Source: Candidatus Enterosoma merdigallinarum
GTDB lineage: Bacteria; Bacillota_I; Bacilli_A; RFN20; CAG-288
DNA length: 45,503 nt
Direction of reading: 5' to 3'
Assembly: GCA_018714385.1 (NCBI GenBank)
Contig: DVNL01000001.1
Coordinates: forward strand, 1-45,503
The notes under the pieces are model-generated. The model was given only the letters and a program-made list of their open reading frames with translations. It was not told where the DNA came from and searched no databases. Of the stretch, positions 40,030-45,503 are shown piece by piece; position 1 is the first letter of the stretch; each line of letters begins with the position of its first letter. The position numbers were made by a program, and so were the translations under genes.

Positions 40030-40414
40030 GATTCCTCAATGATGTTCGAGGCAACAATTAAGAGAAGAACAATTCTTCCGGGAGAAGTACAAATAAACAA
40101 GGCTATACTTTTCACATCCTCTCTGTCTTAATGATAGGTGTGTTTCAGATTAGGAAACATTGTGTTTTCGATTTTGAAAGACAGCTTTCCATAAACAAGC
40201 ACCAGAAAACGAAAAAAGCCCGACATAATCGGGCGTTTTCTTTGCCTTGGTGGAGCTGATGGGAAACGGAAGGCCAGACCATCAAAGACAATTCGGGACA
40301 AACTGGGCAGAAACAGGAAGAAACAGCATAATTTTCGCATCCCTTCCTGTCTCCAAAGCCTCCCTTGATCTGAATTCTCACCAGGTTGTCACCGTAGGGA
40401 GATTTCTAGGATAG
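40030..40414. other. Intergenic region with a terminator and a tRNA-like 3' remnant
   Basis: No convincing gene. The minus strand has a CATCAGCTCCACCA stretch near 40247-40260 followed by a strong hairpin with T-run, resembling the 3' end of a decayed tRNA gene. Two minus-strand frames here have no ribosome-binding site and no family signal. Confidence 0.5.
40208..40236 (-). terminator. Terminator downstream of the 82-residue membrane gene
   Basis: GCCCGA (near 40218-40223) pairs with TCGGGC (near 40229-40234) over CATAA, with an A-run on its left that becomes a T-run on the minus strand. Confidence 0.7.
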
Positions 40415-40663
40415 TCACCGCTTCACATTTCGACTGGAACCCTCCGTTCCTATCTTCCAAGGCCAAATGGGAGGAATGCTCTTTCCCATCGCTTTTCGGA
40501 TCGTGGCAAACCACCACCAGAAGAGGAGGAAATAAGGAATCTCAAGGAGGATAGCGAAGATCCATCTCAAGACGGTCTTCAGCGCGGGGAACCATACCGA
40601 CAGGACGAGGAGGACGAGTCCGACGACGGCAACGACGATCAATGCGATAGCGAAACCATTCAT
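40415..40663 (-). CDS. Small membrane protein with WW-IRK-PPIW C-terminal signature
   Basis: An 82-residue protein with two hydrophobic segments (about residues 5-26 and 33-53), ending WWWFATIRKAMGKSIPPIWPW and a short basic tail. Its whole length lines up with the last 75 residues of the 701-residue protein at 42245-44350 (membrane segments plus WWWLALIRKAQGEETPPLW), so it is a free-standing copy of that anchor domain. It starts MNGF, like the 46-codon gene at 41360-41500, and both have GGAG eleven bases upstream. RNA elements lie upstream on the opposite strand. The function is unknown. Confidence 0.7.
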   Translation of the reverse strand: MNGFAIALIVVAVVGLVLLVLSVWFPALKTVLRWIFAILLEIPYFLLFWWWFATIRKAMGKSIPPIWPWKIGTEGSSRNVKR

Positions 40664-40682
40664 TTTCCATGCTTCTCCTTTC

Positions 40683-40711
40683 TTGATTCTTTTGCGATGG
40701 ACTGCTAGACT
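40683..40711 (+). promoter_or_regulatory. Promoter of structured RNA A, copy 1
   Basis: TTGATT (40683-40688) and TAGACT (40706-40711) are 17 bases apart; the start would fall just before the hairpin at 40721. Confidence 0.55.
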
Positions 40712-40717
40712 ATCAAC

Positions 40718-40768
40718 ACAAGGGACCTACTTGGGGAAGCTGTATTGCAGCGCATTAGGTCCCTTTTC
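40718..40768 (+). ncRNA. Structured RNA A, copy 1
   Basis: AGGGACCTA (40721-40729) pairs with TAGGTCCCT (40756-40764). Inside, GCTG (40739-40742) pairs with CAGC (40748-40751) in a GCTGTATTGCAGC hairpin, and TTTT follows. Copy 2 at 41598-41648 has the same architecture, with an A-T to G-C exchange in the outer stem. The plus strand is favoured by promoter and U-run. On the minus strand it would instead be a leader for the gene at 40663. It is not a known RNA to me. Confidence 0.65.
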
Positions 40769-40773
40769 CATAT

Positions 40774-40801
40774 TTGACATTCTTTGCGGAACATATATAA
40801 T
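40774..40801 (+). promoter_or_regulatory. Promoter of structured RNA B, copy 1
   Basis: A consensus TTGACA (40774-40779), 16 bases, and a consensus TATAAT (40796-40801). This is the best sigma-70-type promoter in the window. Confidence 0.8.
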
Positions 40802-40806
40802 AATTG

Positions 40807-40884
40807 CAATTACGGTATCCGGCGTTTGCAGGCCAGCGTTCGCTGGTTGATGCGGTGGGGCAACCCTGTCGGATGCCGTTTTTT
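40807..40884 (+). ncRNA. Structured RNA B, copy 1
   Basis: The outer stem ACGGTATCC (40812-40820) pairs with GGATGCCGT (40871-40879) and runs into six T. Inside are the conserved GGCGTTTGC, a variable hairpin CCAGC-GTTC-GCTGG (40833-40846) and the conserved GGGGCAACCCTGTC (40857-40870). It ends four bases before the stop codon of the convergent gene at 40888. Copy 2 keeps the structure with several compensatory pair changes. The class is unknown. Confidence 0.7.
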
Positions 40885-40887
40885 GTG

Positions 40888-41343
40888 TCAATCGAGCTCC
40901 TTCAGGTATTTTTCGACCCTGCGCGAATCTCCACGGGGAACGGAATACCCTTTCTTTCGTGGGCTATAGTTGGATTTTCTGTCAAAGTACTTTTTGGGAA
41001 TGACGTAGGAAACATTTTCCCTGGTCCTGTTTTTATGGTCTAGGTCATGTTTTTCATTGACGTTTCGCATCAATTTCAACGGCTTTTTCCCATTGATCGA
41101 AAGGGAATCGTGGGATGTCGGAACGGATTTCAGCCAAACCTCTCCCGTCTTCCGGTCCACCCTTTTCCCATAGACAATGTGTGGGTGATATCTTTTTCGC
41201 TTTTCCTTTACCTTATGAAATCGGATTTCATATCTTGCGCTTGGCCCAAGAAGAAATTTGCTTGCTATTTTTTTCCGTTTCACAAAAACAAATATCAAGG
41301 ACACTATGAATGCAAAGATCAATATCGAAATCAAAATTATCAT
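40888..41343 (-). CDS. Basic single-span membrane protein (YHPHIVYGK family), copy 1
   Basis: A 151-residue protein with one N-terminal membrane span (about residues 2-21) and a basic soluble part. The core KEKRKRYHPHIVYGKRVDRKTGEVWLKSVPTSHDS and the C-terminal SYVIPKKYFDRKSNYSPRKKGYSVPRGD are shared with its neighbour at 41817-42248; the two clearly descend from one gene. The family is not recognised. The spacing of the core loosely recalls small toxin-like beta-barrel proteins, which is speculation. It starts 16 bases after the 46-codon signature gene (AAGGAT upstream), so the pair is coupled. Its stop abuts RNA B. Confidence 0.7.
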   Translation of the reverse strand: MIILISILIFAFIVSLIFVFVKRKKIASKFLLGPSARYEIRFHKVKEKRKRYHPHIVYGKRVDRKTGEVWLKSVPTSHDSLSINGKKPLKLMRNVNEKHDLDHKNRTRENVSYVIPKKYFDRKSNYSPRKKGYSVPRGDSRRVEKYLKELD

Positions 41344-41359
41344 CTGCCATTTATCCTTT

Positions 41360-41500
41360 TTACAAACCCCAGATCTGACGGGATTTTTGCCATTTTCGGA
41401 TCCAGAGCGGAGGGATCTCCTCGCCCCTGGACTTCCTTATGAGCACGAGCCACCAGCCCGGGACGACATAGACGGCCGGCTCGACAAGGAATCCGTTCAT
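41360..41500 (-). CDS. 46-residue remnant with WW-IRK-PPLW signature
   Basis: A short frame starting MNGF, with GGAG eleven bases upstream, reading PGWWLVLIRKSRGEEIPPLW and a basic end. It matches the C-terminal end of the 701-residue protein but lacks the first hydrophobic segment kept in the 82-residue copy. This is what an in-frame internal deletion would give. At DNA level it resembles the 42255-42345 region. It precedes and is probably coupled to the basic membrane gene at 41343. It may be a remnant or a functional small protein. Confidence 0.55.
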   Translation of the reverse strand: MNGFLVEPAVYVVPGWWLVLIRKSRGEEIPPLWIRKWQKSRQIWGL

Positions 41501-41563
41501 GTTTCTTTCTTCTCCTTTCTTGAAGCATCCGTTGTTTTGAGTCTCTTTTGTTTGCGACCCCTG

Positions 41564-41592
41564 TTGACACGGCGTGGCGTCCGATATACTAT
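41564..41592 (+). promoter_or_regulatory. Promoter of structured RNA A, copy 2
   Basis: TTGACA (41564-41569) and TACTAT (41587-41592) are 17 bases apart; a TATACT two bases earlier is an alternative -10. Confidence 0.6.
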
Positions 41593-41597
41593 GGTCA

Positions 41598-41648
41598 TAT
41601 GGGGCCTATTTGGTTAAGCTGTATTCCAGCACATTAGGCCCCTTTTTC
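41598..41648 (+). ncRNA. Structured RNA A, copy 2
   Basis: GGGGCCTA (41601-41608) pairs with TAGGCCCC (41635-41642), with inner hairpin GCTG-TATTC-CAGC (41618-41630) and TTTTT after it. Shared with copy 1: TTGG..AAGCTGTATT.CAGC.CATTAGG. The fourth outer-stem pair is G-C here and A-T in copy 1, a compensatory change. Confidence 0.65.
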
Positions 41649-41669
41649 GTTTCGCCCACCATTTTTCTG

Positions 41670-41699
41670 TTGACTGTAAGGCAGTTCATGAGCAATAAT
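41670..41699 (+). promoter_or_regulatory. Promoter of structured RNA B, copy 2
   Basis: TTGACT (41670-41675) with AATAAT (41694-41699) 18 bases on, in the same place relative to RNA B as in copy 1. Confidence 0.5.
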
Positions 41700-41704
41700 T
41701 GAGT

Positions 41705-41787
41705 TACAAGCGATACTTGGCGTTTTGCCATACACGTGGCCACGTGCTTATGGCTGGGGGGCAACCTTGTCAGGTATCGCTTTTTTT
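41705..41787 (+). ncRNA. Structured RNA B, copy 2
   Basis: The outer stem AGCGATACTT (41709-41718) pairs with AGGTATCGCT (41772-41781), followed by a seven-T run. Inside are the conserved GGCGTTTTGCC, a variable arm CCATA-CACGT-GGCC-ACGTG...TATGG, and the conserved GGGGCAACCTTGTC. Relative to copy 1, at least four outer-stem pairs changed on both sides while staying paired. Confidence 0.7.
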
Positions 41788-41816
41788 GTTGCCATCAAGA
41801 TCCTTGAGGAATTTAT

Positions 41817-42248
41817 TCAGCTTTTTGACATCTCCTTTCGGAACTGAATAGCCTTTTTGACGGGGCTATATTTCTTTTCGGAATCGACATATTTTTTGAA
41901 GACGACATAGGATTCATTCTTTTTTCCATGCGTCCTTCCTTTTTTCGACATTGATTTGAAATTCTCTTGGACATTCCTCCTTAGTTTCAATGGTTTCCTT
42001 CCTTCGACAACGAATTTCGAATTGTGTGTTGTTGGAACTGACTTAAGGTATCTTTCTCCATTTTCCTTATCGACAAGTTTTTTCCCATAGACGATATGTG
42101 GATGGTATTCCTTTCTCTTCTCTTTGACTGAATGGTATCTGACCTTGTATTTCTTGCTAGGAGATTTCAGAATCTTTCTGACGGCGAATATCAAGACAAC
42201 GATCAGTGCAAAGGAAACGATGACGATCGTGATTATCAGTCCCATCAT
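41817..42248 (-). CDS. Basic single-span membrane protein (YHPHIVYGK family), copy 2, 3' frameshifted
   Basis: A 143-residue paralogue of the protein at 40888-41343: an N-terminal span (about residues 4-23), then KEKRKEYHPHIVYGKKLVDKENGERYLKSVPTTHNS and SYVVFKKYVDSEKKYSPVKK. After that the frame departs from its paralogue. Reading the DNA one base shifted from about 41860 restores GYSVPKGDVKKLNKFLKDLD, which matches GYSVPRGDSRRVEKYLKELD in copy 1. A one-base loss in the A-run (T-run on plus) therefore replaced the normal C-terminus, unless it is a sequencing error. Its start overlaps the stop of the 701-residue gene (ATGA). Confidence 0.7.
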   Translation of the reverse strand: MMGLIITIVIVSFALIVVLIFAVRKILKSPSKKYKVRYHSVKEKRKEYHPHIVYGKKLVDKENGERYLKSVPTTHNSKFVVEGRKPLKLRRNVQENFKSMSKKGRTHGKKNESYVVFKKYVDSEKKYSPVKKAIQFRKEMSKS

Positions 42249-44350
42249 TTCTTACCGAAGACCCAGAGCGGAGGCGTCTCTTCGCCCTGTGCCTTCCTTA
42301 TGAGCGCCAGCCACCACCAGACGAGCACGACGTAGACGACGTCGATGGCGAGCTCGACGACAAGGAGGAGGCCCCTGAGGACGAGCCTGATGACGGGGGA
42401 GAAGAGGGAGAGGATACCGATGACGAGGAACAGGGCTACGCAGGCGATCAGGATGACGGCCCATCTCGGAAGCCCGGACTCCTCGCCGGCGGGGACGGAG
42501 GGGTTGCCGGTGATGTCGAAGGGATCCGACGCCGCCGGAAGGACGTACGTCCTCGATCCGTCCTCGAACGTGAAGTCGATGAACCGGAAGCCGAATACCG
42601 CGTCCGTCTTGCTGGCCGATATGGTCGTCGCCGTCCACGTGCCGTCGAGCATGCCCGCCGAGCCGGCGAAGCACCGGTAGGAATTGGAGAAGCCCATGTC
42701 GTAGGTGAGTCTATAGAGGTCCCTTCCGTCGTTCCCCGCGACGAAATCGGAGAGGCCGTCGGAATATTCGTCATCGACCCTTTGGACGACAGGATCGTCG
42801 GGGGAGTAGTCGTCAAGAAGGGGCAGGGAACCGTCGCCGAAGAGATACGAGGCGTCCGAAGGATCCTGGACGGAGAGGACGGCCCTATAAAGATCGTAGA
42901 GGTCGTCGCAGCCGTCGTAGAGGGATTCGTCGATCCTTTTCCCGGAGGAGTCGACGAGCCAGCAGAAGTCCTCGAAGAGGAAGCCGTAGCTCTTGAAGGG
43001 GACCCACTGGTCGAACCGCGACGCGGCCATCGAATCGAAGTTGATGGAAAGAAGGTCGCTTCTGGAAATCGCATTCTCGACATGTCCGTACTTCTTGAAG
43101 AGACCTTCTTCGGAATACTTCGGGACATAGAACAGCTCGTTCGATACCGTCCCATTGAGAACGGGAAGGTCGTCAGTACGGTCCGTGTCCAGGCGATAGG
43201 ACGCCGCATAGTCCAGGAGGACGTCGGACGTATAGTCGTACTCGACCGACGCGTCGTCCCCGAGCCACATGACCCAGGAGGGATTGTCGATGCGAAGCTC
43301 GTGGTGGCCGGAATCGACGTTGTTGTTGTAGAAGCGCGTGAATCCGCCATGGGTGTCATAGGCGCCGGAGGGATCGACGTCCAGGTCGTCGTAGTCGAAG
43401 GGCGCGGCGAAGCAGAAGCCGTAGGACGGCGTCTTCCCCGCGGCATAGTTCCCGTCCGACCGGAGGCCGTCCACGCCACGGTAGGAAAGGGCCTCCTCGT
43501 AGTCCGACCGCGTGTTGTAGCCCACGATCCAGTCCGTCCTGTACTTGTAGTAGTCGTAGTGGACGGAGACGAGGTCGCCGAAGTCCCCGACCCAGGAGGG
43601 AAGCGAGAAGACGACGGAATAGGCGTCGATGGTCGAACGGAAGGTGGAACCGTCGTCGACGCTTGCCAGGTTGTATTCGCCGTCGAGCCTTCCGAAGTCG
43701 CTGGTGAAGGGATAGACCTCCGCGCGCACGGTGCGGAACGGCGTCTTCTCCATAACGAGCGTCGAGGCGTCGGCCCCGTGCCTCGGATAGCCGCTGAAGG
43801 AATACTCCGTCCCGATGGCGAACGCCCTGTCCGTGCCATCGGACTGCCTCATGGTCACGGATCCGACGCGGTAGTCCCTGCTCCCGATGCCGGGAAGCAT
43901 CGAATAGGCACGGCCGGCGTCGTCGAGCGACCACTTGGTGAAGACGCCGTCGTCGGAGACGTCGAGGAGCGTCATCGAAAACGGGACGAAGGCGGAATCG
44001 TAGAAGTCGCCCTTCCCGTCGCCGAGCGAGAGCGTGACGTCGCCCTTTTGGGACCAGGGGCGGCCCGAGGGGTCATAGAGATACAGGTAGAGGCCGAAGC
44101 CCTCCGGCGCCTCGATGGTGCCGAGATAGCCCCACTCCACCAGCGTCAGCATCTGGACGTCCCCGACGCCCGCGTCCGGATAGAGGATCCGGGAGACGCC
44201 CATGTCCGCGAGGTCGTCGTCGACGTCGGTGTAGAGGGGGCAGTCGTCGGGAAGCACGGCGGCAAGGGAGGCCGCCCTCGAGGCCTCCGCCGCGGCGGGG
44301 GAGACGTTGCCCAGGAGAAGGAGAAGGGCCGGTATCGCAAGGGATCTCAT
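42245..44350 (-). CDS. Large secreted, membrane-anchored acidic protein with WW-IRK-PPLW C-terminal signature
   Basis: A 701-residue protein with a signal peptide (residues about 1-22, cleavage after a PAAAEA-type region), a long acidic Tyr/Asp/Ser-rich extracellular part without recognised domains, and a C-terminal membrane block of two segments (about 625-650 and 655-682). It ends WWWLALIRKAQGEETPPLWVFGKK, cytoplasmic side expected. The same anchor occurs alone at 40415-40663 and as a remnant at 41360-41500. GGAGG precedes ATG 44350, twelve bases after a lipoprotein gene. Codons are even more GC-rich than elsewhere in the window. Probably a surface protein, but binding partner and role are unknown. 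Confidence 0.75.
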   Translation of the reverse strand: MRSLAIPALLLLLGNVSPAAAEASRAASLAAVLPDDCPLYTDVDDDLADMGVSRILYPDAGVGDVQMLTLVEWGYLGTIEAPEGFGLYLYLYDPSGRPWSQKGDVTLSLGDGKGDFYDSAFVPFSMTLLDVSDDGVFTKWSLDDAGRAYSMLPGIGSRDYRVGSVTMRQSDGTDRAFAIGTEYSFSGYPRHGADASTLVMEKTPFRTVRAEVYPFTSDFGRLDGEYNLASVDDGSTFRSTIDAYSVVFSLPSWVGDFGDLVSVHYDYYKYRTDWIVGYNTRSDYEEALSYRGVDGLRSDGNYAAGKTPSYGFCFAAPFDYDDLDVDPSGAYDTHGGFTRFYNNNVDSGHHELRIDNPSWVMWLGDDASVEYDYTSDVLLDYAASYRLDTDRTDDLPVLNGTVSNELFYVPKYSEEGLFKKYGHVENAISRSDLLSINFDSMAASRFDQWVPFKSYGFLFEDFCWLVDSSGKRIDESLYDGCDDLYDLYRAVLSVQDPSDASYLFGDGSLPLLDDYSPDDPVVQRVDDEYSDGLSDFVAGNDGRDLYRLTYDMGFSNSYRCFAGSAGMLDGTWTATTISASKTDAVFGFRFIDFTFEDGSRTYVLPAASDPFDITGNPSVPAGEESGLPRWAVILIACVALFLVIGILSLFSPVIRLVLRGLLLVVELAIDVVYVVLVWWWLALIRKAQGEETPPLWVFGKK

Positions 44351-44362
44351 TTCACGGCCCTC

Positions 44363-44962
44363 CTAGTACGAGACGGCCTGGACGACCGCGGAGTCGAACC
44401 CCTCAGTCGTCAGGACGCTCCCGTCGGCCATGTTGAAGAGGCCGGTGCCGACGGCTCGGAAGTCCTCCGGGACCTCAAGGAAGTCCCTCGCCTGCCAGAC
44501 GTAGAGGACGTCCCCGTCGTCCGAGAGCTCCCAGTCCCAGCCGTCCAGGGAGCCCTGGGCGGGCCGGACCGGATGGAAGGCCAGGGCGCCGGCGTCCCTC
44601 ACGAAGGAAACGGCGACTCCGATCCTGGCGTCCCCGTCGAGCCCGCATAGTTCGGCGACGTCGGAGAAGACCACCTCCGGGGCCGCGCCGTCCCCGAGGA
44701 ACTCGCGGTAGCCCTCCGTCCCGACGGGCAGGGAAGTCCTGGGCATGGCGTTCCGCCACTCCGGGAACGCCTCCGGATGCAAAAACGGGTTTGGCCACTC
44801 CCCGGCGGGGAGCCCTCCCGCGGAGGACTGGGAGGATCCCCCTCCCACGTCCCCGTTTATCCAGGAGAGGAAGTTGTCCCTCGCCTCCTGCGTGCACGAC
44901 GCCGTCCCGCCCAGGCACAGCCCGAGCGCAAGCAACGCAACCATCCTCCTCGCTGTCCTCAT
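44363..44962 (-). CDS. Lipoprotein of unknown function
   Basis: A 199-residue lipoprotein. The signal MRTARRMVALLALGLCLGGTASC has lipobox GTASC with Cys23 as the attachment site, then a Gly/Ser-rich linker and a domain rich in Asp, Glu and aromatics (EWPNPFLHPEAFPEW, then DGWDWELSDDGDVLYVWQARDF). The family is not recognised. ATG 44962 is preceded by AAGGAGG. It lies between a partial gene and the 701-residue surface protein on the same strand, so all are likely one operon; it may bind that protein at the cell surface. Confidence 0.75.
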   Translation of the reverse strand: MRTARRMVALLALGLCLGGTASCTQEARDNFLSWINGDVGGGSSQSSAGGLPAGEWPNPFLHPEAFPEWRNAMPRTSLPVGTEGYREFLGDGAAPEVVFSDVAELCGLDGDARIGVAVSFVRDAGALAFHPVRPAQGSLDGWDWELSDDGDVLYVWQARDFLEVPEDFRAVGTGLFNMADGSVLTTEGFDSAVVQAVSY

Positions 44963-45002
44963 GTCCGTTCCTCCTTTTTCTTTTAATGAATTTTCTTCTC
45001 GT

Positions 45003-45503
45003 CTAGGCCACATATGTGGCGATGACCTTGATGTCGTAGTTCCCGACCTTGCTGGGGATGAAGGACCCCTCGACGTCCCAGGCGAGCTGGTCGGCCGGCG
45101 TGACGTCGTCCTCCGCCGAGACGTTCGCCAGGATCTGCTCGATCGTCAGCGGGTCGTCCACGTCGACGTAGACCTCCGCCGTCTCTCCGTCCTGGATCAA
45201 CGGATCCACGTTGAACCCGGAGACGGCCACCTTGAGGTTGCCCGCCAGGGCCGTGAGCAGCTCGTTGTTGTCGCCCGTGGCGGACATGGCCTCGTTGACG
45301 TCGACGACGGGGAACATGGCCTGGACGGCCTCCAGGAGCTTCCCCTCGTCCTGCTGCCTGCGGACGCTGGAGGCCCGCATCACCAGGGAGAGGCTGTCGG
45401 AGCCGACCCCGTCCATCTGCCATCCGAATATGGCCTTGAAGGGGATCGAGGAGGACTCGCCGAGCATGACCTGGCAGATGGAGTTGTCGAAGACGTCCGA
45501 CGG
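45003..45503 (-). CDS. Hypothetical protein, 5' end beyond the window
   Basis: At least 166 residues are visible; the frame stays open to the window edge, ahead of an internal ATG at 45467. The visible part reads FGWQMDGVGSDSLSLVM, then a beta-rich stretch (LKVAVSGFNVDPLIQDGETAEVYVDVDDPLTIEQIL) and ends DIKVIATYVA. No family is recognised. It is the first visible gene of the minus-strand surface-protein series and ends 40 bases before the lipoprotein gene. Confidence 0.7.
   Translation of the reverse strand, partial: PSDVFDNSICQVMLGESSSIPFKAIFGWQMDGVGSDSLSLVMRASSVRRQQDEGKLLEAVQAMFPVVDVNEAMSATGDNNELLTALAGNLKVAVSGFNVDPLIQDGETAEVYVDVDDPLTIEQILANVSAEDDVTPADQLAWDVEGSFIPSKVGNYDIKVIATYVA

Noticed and set aside
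40128..40381. Two minus-strand frames of 70 and 78 codons
   Set aside because: No ribosome-binding site, no hydrophobic or conserved pattern, and they cross a terminator hairpin.
41705..41787. RNA B as an HDV-like ribozyme because of its GGGCAAC stretch
   Set aside because: Only this short string matches; the nested double-pseudoknot pairing and cleavage-site layout are not visible, and the U-run end points to an ordinary terminated transcript.
42782..44650. A 622-codon frame antisense to the 701-residue protein
   Set aside because: Val/Glu/Gly/Arg-rich shadow; the minus-strand gene has signal peptide, ribosome-binding site and a paralogous anchor.
1..45503. CRISPR arrays, prophage or insertion sequences
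   Set aside because: I saw no regularly spaced identical repeats of CRISPR size, no transposase or integrase, and no phage structural genes.

Overview
The window looks like one end of a metagenomic or draft contig from an uncultured Bacilli/Firmicutes lineage. Several gut and host-associated relatives of the Erysipelotrichales and RF39/RFN20 groups have this kind of gene set, but the order-level placement is inference. Supporting signs are the secG-rnr-smpB order, a ribosomal-protein L13 leader ahead of rplM-rpsI, two ECF vitamin-transporter loci, RqcH with tmRNA/SmpB, strong GGAGG ribosome-binding sites and many ATGA start/stop overlaps. The standard code fits, because TGA is used as a stop and Trp is TGG.

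Region by region: 1-36 is Illumina Nextera adapter. 77-886 is a fragment of a ferredoxin-type reductase in clearly AT-rich DNA, probably from another genome; the junction lies between about 887 and 1065. 1066-1562 holds the tmRNA gene with its terminator and promoter. 1565-5324 carries an aldo/keto reductase, a degenerate site-2-protease-like membrane protein, an iron alcohol dehydrogenase and a TetR regulator, all on the minus strand. 5725-8472 is pyruvate phosphate dikinase with an odd histone-like lysine tail. 8584-10212 holds small membrane proteins and an ECF S-component. 10245-13755 is secG-rnr-smpB. 13837-21060 is a minus-strand run of lysS, an ABC-2 exporter, tldD, pmbA and a DUF3137-like protein. 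21200-25237 has a secreted endonuclease I lipoprotein, a lipase-like hydrolase and a CDF metal transporter. 25340-26282 is rplM-rpsI. 26381-30334 is a compact NAD salvage operon (pncB-nadD-nadE). 30346-36505 is a five-gene operon of two CydCD-like ABC exporters and an ECF S-T-AA' module, divergent from a YgbA-type nitrosative-stress gene across a promoter region full of TTAAC/GTTAA half-sites. 37107-39531 has tRNA-Thr, rqcH, a Prx/BCP peroxiredoxin and a 50-residue Arg-rich protein.

The most unusual part is 40415-45503. A minus-strand series of secreted or membrane-anchored proteins ends in a recurrent C-terminal signature (WW...IRK..G....PP.W). In it, signature genes are paired with small basic membrane proteins sharing a YHPHIVYGK core. 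Between the pairs lie two copies each of two structured RNAs on the plus strand. Each RNA copy has its own sigma-70-like promoter, compensatory base changes in its stems, and a U-run. One signature gene is reduced to 46 codons and one basic gene carries a frameshift, so the array looks like a duplicating and decaying cassette. I do not recognise it as a described system.

Working together, the window holds much of the ribosome-rescue machinery (tmRNA, SmpB, RNase R, RqcH), cofactor acquisition (NAD salvage and ECF uptake) and several nutrient-scavenging functions. This suits a small-genome, host-associated organism.
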